Assembly (NCBI RefSeq): GCF_014656095.1
Contig: NZ_BNBT01000017.1
Coordinates: 20,341-84,340 of the forward strand
DNA: 64,000 nucleotides
Source of the DNA: Streptomyces longispororuber
GTDB taxonomy: Bacteria; Actinomycetota; Actinomycetes; Streptomycetales; Streptomycetaceae
Direction: 5' to 3'
Below are positions 60,636 through 64,000 of the stretch, piece after piece (the first letter of the stretch is position 1; each line of letters starts with the position of its first letter). The translations under genes and the position numbers were made by a program. The notes under the pieces are model-generated. The model had not been told where the DNA came from. It searched no databases and was given only the letters and a program-made list of their open reading frames with translations.

Positions 60636-60944
60636 AGTGCCTCCAGGTGGTCGTGGTCCGGGTGGTCGTGGTCCGGACGGGTCTCGGACCACCCTCCCCG
60701 GAGCGCGGCGGCAAAGGGGCGCTTTGGTCGAAATCTGTGCGGGATGGGGTGAAAACGGCCTGGAATGGCGGTGGCCGGGGCCGGGAACGCGTCCTCGCGC
60801 CGCCGGGGAAGAGCACACCGGCCTGGGTGCGCGGGCCAGGGCGCACCGGCCACGCAACGCGGCGCCCGCCACGGGCGTCGCACCGGTCCCGGCAGGGCGG
60901 GCCCCGCAAGCCGGGCCGGAAGGTCGGGGCGGCCGGGCGCCCCC

Positions 60945-62066
60945 TCACGGGCGCTGGTGGCCCCCGGCCGCGTCACCGCCGTCCGGGACCAGGACGACCT
61001 TGCCCGTGACCGTGCCCGACTCCGCCAGGCGCAGCGCCTCGGCCGCCCGGGACAGCGGGACGCGCGCGGCGACCTGGGGCGTGAGGCCGCCGTCGGCGAG
61101 CAGCGCGAAGACCTCGCCGAGGTCGGCGCGCAGCCGGGCCCGGAAGGCGTCGGGGCGCCGCCGTCCGGCCCAGATGTTGTAGAAGTGCGCGCTCCGGGAG
61201 TTGGGCAGCGCGTTCCACAGCGCGAGCCGTGCGAACAGCTTGAGCACCGGGGCCTTCGACGACCCGGCCACGTCCCGGGTGGACGCCGTCCCGTACGACA
61301 CGAGCGTGCCGCCCGGCGCGAGCAGCCGGAACGACTCGACGACGCCTTCACCGCCCACGTGGTCGAAGACCGCCCGCACCCCGTCGGGCGCGAGGCCGCG
61401 CAGCCGCGCGTACAGCTCGGGGTCGCGGTGGTCGACGGGGGTGACCCCGAGCCGGCGCAGCGCGTCGTGGTGGCGGGGCGAGGCGGTGCCGAGGACGCGG
61501 GCGCCCGCGACCCGGGCGAGCTGGACGAGGGTGGAGCCCACGCCGCCGTTCGCGCCGAGCACCACCACGGTGTCACCGGCCCGGACCTGCGCCGTGCGGT
61601 GCAGCATCTGCCAGGCGGTGACGCCGTTGACGACGAGCGTCTCGGCGTCCGCGGAGGCGACGGACTCCGGTACGGGCACGAGGTCCGCCGCGGGCACCAC
61701 GGTGTGGCTGGCCCAGCCGCCGGTCTTGGTCAGCGCGGCGAAGCGCCCCCCGACGAGCCCGGGGTCGGTGCCGGGGCCGGTCGCGGCCACGCGCCCGACG
61801 AGGTCGTAGCCGGGCACGAAGGGGAACGGCGGCTGGTCGAAGTACTTGCCGCGCCGCATCTGCTGCTCGGCGAAGGAGACCCCGGTGGCCTCCATGGCGA
61901 GCAGCACCTCGCCGGGCCCGGGCCCGGGCGCGGGCAGTTGGCGGCGGCGCACGGTGAGCCCCTCCGGCTCGACGACACCGGGGAGGACGACCTCGGTGAC
62001 GTACGGGGCGACGGATGCGGCGGGGGCGGCGGGTGCGTGAGCCGTGGGCGAAGGGGTGGCGCGCAT
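60945..62066 (-). CDS. Zinc-independent MDR / quinone oxidoreductase-like alcohol dehydrogenase
   Basis: A 373-residue medium-chain dehydrogenase/reductase: GPGEVLLAMEATGVSFAEQQMRRGKY (no zinc-binding Cys/His triad), FVPGYDLVGRVAATGPG, nucleotide fold TVVVLGANGGVGSTLVQLARVAGARVLGTA, and FDHVGGEGVVESFRLLAPGGTLVSYG. This matches NADPH:quinone oxidoreductases. It is transcribed divergently from the GNAT gene, and two similar 15-bp sites lie in the shared control region, consistent with control by a TetR/MarR-type repressor encoded elsewhere. Confidence 0.87.
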   Translation of the reverse strand: MRATPSPTAHAPAAPAASVAPYVTEVVLPGVVEPEGLTVRRRQLPAPGPGPGEVLLAMEATGVSFAEQQMRRGKYFDQPPFPFVPGYDLVGRVAATGPGTDPGLVGGRFAALTKTGGWASHTVVPAADLVPVPESVASADAETLVVNGVTAWQMLHRTAQVRAGDTVVVLGANGGVGSTLVQLARVAGARVLGTASPRHHDALRRLGVTPVDHRDPELYARLRGLAPDGVRAVFDHVGGEGVVESFRLLAPGGTLVSYGTASTRDVAGSSKAPVLKLFARLALWNALPNSRSAHFYNIWAGRRRPDAFRARLRADLGEVFALLADGGLTPQVAARVPLSRAAEALRLAESGTVTGKVVLVPDGGDAAGGHQRP

Positions 62067-62104
62067 GGGTGTGCCTCTCTCGGGGAGGGGTCGGGCGGGC
62101 TGCC

Positions 62105-62181
62105 GTTAGACCCTCTAACGCAAGCGTGCGCCACTCGCGCAGCGTTCGTCAAGGCCTATAGCGAGAGTTATAGTCTCTAAC
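62105..62181. promoter_or_regulatory. Pair of operator-like sites in a divergent promoter
   Basis: GTTAGACCCTCTAAC (62105-62119) and GTTATAGTCTCTAAC (62167-62181) agree at 12 of 15 positions, and each is close to an inverted repeat GTTAGA-N3-TCTAAC. They start 62 bp apart, about six helical turns, between the MDR start (62066) and the GNAT gene. Confidence 0.65.
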
Positions 62182-62250
62182 GTCATGCGCACCCAAGGGC
62201 AGGATGGGACCCCGGGCACACGGCCCCGTTCGCTCAAGAAAGGTGCGGCG

Positions 62251-63123
62251 ATGGACAATTCGGCTCCCGGACGGTTCGAACGCCCCGGACGACTCACCCT
62301 GACCACCGCGACGCCCGACGACTGGCGCCTCGTCACCGGCTGGGCGGCGGACGAGGGGTGGAACCCCGGCCTGCGGGACGCCGAGGCCTTCTTCGCCCAG
62401 GACCCCCGCGGCTTCTTCCTCGGCCGCGTCGACGGCGAGCCGGTGTCCGCGATCTCCGTCGTCACCTACGACGCGGCGTACGCCTTCCTCGGCTTCTACC
62501 TCGTCCGCCCCGACCTGCGGGGCCGCGGCCACGGCATCGCCACCTGGCGCGCCGCGCTCGCGCACGCCGGGGACCGCACGGTCGGCCTGGACGGCGTGCC
62601 CGCGCAGCAGCCCAACTACCGCCGCTCGGGCTTCGCGCACCGCCACGACTCGATGCGCTACGTCGGCCCCGTGGCGCCCGGCGCCCGGCCCGCGCGCGTG
62701 CGCCCCGCCGCCGAGGCCGGACCCGCGGCCCTCGCGGCGTACGACAGCTCCTGCCACCCGGCCGACCGGCCGCGGTTCCTCGCCCGGTGGCTGGACACGC
62801 CCGGCCACACGGCGCTCGTCAGCGTCGTCGACGGGCGCGTCACCGGGTACGGCGTGGTGCGCCCGGCCCGCGAGGGCGCGCGGATCGGGCCGCTGTTCGC
62901 CGACACGCGCGCGGATGCCGAGGCGCTCCTGGACGGGCTGACCGCGGACCTCGACGGGGCGCCCGTGGGGATCGACGTACCCCTGTCGAACGCCCCGGCC
63001 GTCGCGCTGGCCGAGTCACGGGGGCTGCGCCCGGCGTTCGCGACGGCACGCATGTACACCGGCCCGGTACGGGAGTTCGCGGAGCACAAGGTGTTCGGGA
63101 TCACCACGCTGGAGCTGGGCTGA
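62251..63123 (+). CDS. GNAT N-acetyltransferase with two GNAT-like halves
   Basis: A 290-residue protein. The N-terminal GNAT domain reads LTTATPDDWRLVTGWAADEGWNPG, with acetyl-CoA loop FYLVRPDLRGRGHGIATWRAAL and VGLDGVPAQQPNYRRSGF. The C-terminal half has an acetyltransferase-like fold (GPLFADTRADAEALLDGL; IDVPLSNAPAVALAESRGLRPAF). This is the YitH/HolE-type tandem GNAT arrangement. ATG 62251 is preferred because AAAGG lies 7 nt upstream; an in-frame ATG at 62185 lies inside the operator region. Substrate unknown. Confidence 0.83.
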   Translation: MDNSAPGRFERPGRLTLTTATPDDWRLVTGWAADEGWNPGLRDAEAFFAQDPRGFFLGRVDGEPVSAISVVTYDAAYAFLGFYLVRPDLRGRGHGIATWRAALAHAGDRTVGLDGVPAQQPNYRRSGFAHRHDSMRYVGPVAPGARPARVRPAAEAGPAALAAYDSSCHPADRPRFLARWLDTPGHTALVSVVDGRVTGYGVVRPAREGARIGPLFADTRADAEALLDGLTADLDGAPVGIDVPLSNAPAVALAESRGLRPAFATARMYTGPVREFAEHKVFGITTLELG

Positions 63124-63142
63124 CGGCCCGGGCGGGCGGCGG

Positions 63143-64000
63143 TCACGTCACGGTGAGCCGCCGCTTGGCCGTGGCCGTGGAGCTGTTGCCCACGTAGAGG
63201 TCGAACGCGCCCTCCTCCAGGAGGAACTCGCCGCCCGGGTCGTTCGTCCAGAAGCCGAGGTCGCGCGCGCCCAGGCGGAAGCGCACCGTCCGCGTCGCGC
63301 CGGGGGCGAGCGTCACCCGCTCGAAGCCGCGCAGCTCGCGCACCGGCCGCGCGATGCTCGCCGCGAGGTCGCGCACGTAGAGCTGCACCACCTCGTCGCC
63401 CTCGCGCGCCCCGGTGTTGGTGACGGTGGCGGACACCTCGACGGTCTCGCCCGCGTGCAGGGCGCGGGCCGGGACGGAGGCGCGGGACAGCCGCGGCGCC
63501 CCGATCCGGAAGGTCGTGTAGCTCAGCCCGTGGCCGAAGGGGAACTGCGGGTCCGGCGGCAGGTCCAGGTAGCCGGAGGTGTACTTGTCGCCCGCGGCGT
63601 GGGGGCGGCCCGTCGACTCGTGGTTGTAGTGGACGGGGATCTGGCCGACCGCGCGCGGGAACGACACGGGCAGCCGGCCGCCCGGGTCGACCTTGCCGAA
63701 CAGCACGTCGGCGATGGCGTTGCCCGCCTCCAGGCCCGGGTGCCAGGCCTCCAGGACGGCGGGCGCGGAGTCCAGCCAGGTGCCGACGGTCAGCGGCCGG
63801 CCGTTGACCAGGACCACCACGAACGGCCGCCCCGTCCGCGCGACCGCCTCGATCAGTCGCTCCTGCGCGCCGGGCAGGCCGATGTCCGCGCGCGCCGCCG
63901 CCTCGCCGCTCAGCGCCGGGGGCTCGCCCACGACGACGACCGTGACGTCGGCGGCGCGCGCGGCGGCCACGACCGCCCGGATGCCGCGGGTGTCCCCGCC
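63143..64000 (-). CDS. Glycoside hydrolase family 3 beta-glucosidase, C-terminal part (partial)
   Basis: The frame stays open to the window edge, so the N-terminal catalytic barrel lies beyond 64000. The visible ~285 residues contain the GH3 C-terminal sandwich (VVVVGEPPALSGEAAARADIGLPGAQERLI; VLVNGRPLTVGTWLDSAPAVLEAWHPGLEAGNAIADVLFGKVDPGGRLPVSFPR; FPFGHGLSYTTF). A fibronectin III-like domain follows (VSATVTNTGAREGDEVVQLYVRD; LRGFERVTLAPGATRTVRFRL). BglX-type enzymes release glucose from beta-glucosides. No signal peptide can be assessed. Confidence 0.9.
   Translation of the reverse strand, partial: GGDTRGIRAVVAAARAADVTVVVVGEPPALSGEAAARADIGLPGAQERLIEAVARTGRPFVVVLVNGRPLTVGTWLDSAPAVLEAWHPGLEAGNAIADVLFGKVDPGGRLPVSFPRAVGQIPVHYNHESTGRPHAAGDKYTSGYLDLPPDPQFPFGHGLSYTTFRIGAPRLSRASVPARALHAGETVEVSATVTNTGAREGDEVVQLYVRDLAASIARPVRELRGFERVTLAPGATRTVRFRLGARDLGFWTNDPGGEFLLEEGAFDLYVGNSSTATAKRRLTVT

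Overview
The window is very GC-rich (roughly 72-75% by eye). It has frequent GTG/TTG starts, 4-nt stop/start overlaps, rare TTA codons and typical actinomycete families: a SARP/AfsR-type regulator, DHA2 MFS pumps, an Eis-type acetyltransferase, nitrobindin and a secreted phospholipase A2. Together these point to a Streptomyces or close relative. All identifications come from reading motifs by eye; no database search was run.

Layout. 0-6.3 kb: the end of a flavoprotein dehydrogenase operon, a beta-ketoadipyl-CoA-type thiolase, a DHA2 drug exporter with a C-terminal winged-helix-like tail, a DUF309 protein and a tRNA-Pro(GGG). 6.3-12.6 kb: an island of six secreted proteins in two divergent arms; two share a domain that resembles aerolysin/ETX-MTX2 pore-formers and one looks like a B-lectin. 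12.6-27.5 kb: a mostly overlapping minus-strand operon holding a glutamine-synthetase-like ligase, ACP, class III aminotransferase, thioesterase, FabZ-like hotdog protein, ketosynthase, KS-like partner, AMP-ligase, LLM oxidoreductase, two family III CoA-transferases and a gamma-glutamyl hydrolase, plus an importer-type permease and an EamA exporter. It reads as an uncharacterised biosynthetic cluster that masks an amine as a gamma-glutamyl amide; two TTA codons suggest bldA control.

27.9-36.1 kb: a MarR regulator with a 30-bp near-perfect palindromic operator, its likely target MFS pump, an Eis-family acetyltransferase, a 2-hydroxyacid dehydrogenase and a frameshifted DUF2264 gene. 36.1-46.5 kb: an alpha/beta hydrolase, then a translationally coupled operon with a BacA-like (prephenate decarboxylase-type) protein, a DUF6421-like protein, an NTF2-fold protein, a class IV aminotransferase and the AzlC/AzlD exporter pair. 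An AfsR-like regulator faces it, followed by two SnoaL-like proteins. This second small cluster is a candidate for making and exporting a prephenate-derived amino acid.

46.8-64 kb is mostly ordinary chromosome: nitrobindin, a two-component system with a DUF4097 protein, phospholipase A2, proline iminopeptidase, a hydroxybutyrate-utilisation-like set (PHB-depolymerase-type esterase, 3-hydroxybutyrate dehydrogenase, MHS transporter, GAF/PucR regulator), an ABC exporter, a quinone-oxidoreductase-like MDR protein and a GNAT protein divergent around two matching operator-like sites, and the C-terminal part of a GH3 beta-glucosidase. Short tandem repeats recur at gene 3' ends and between genes across the whole window.
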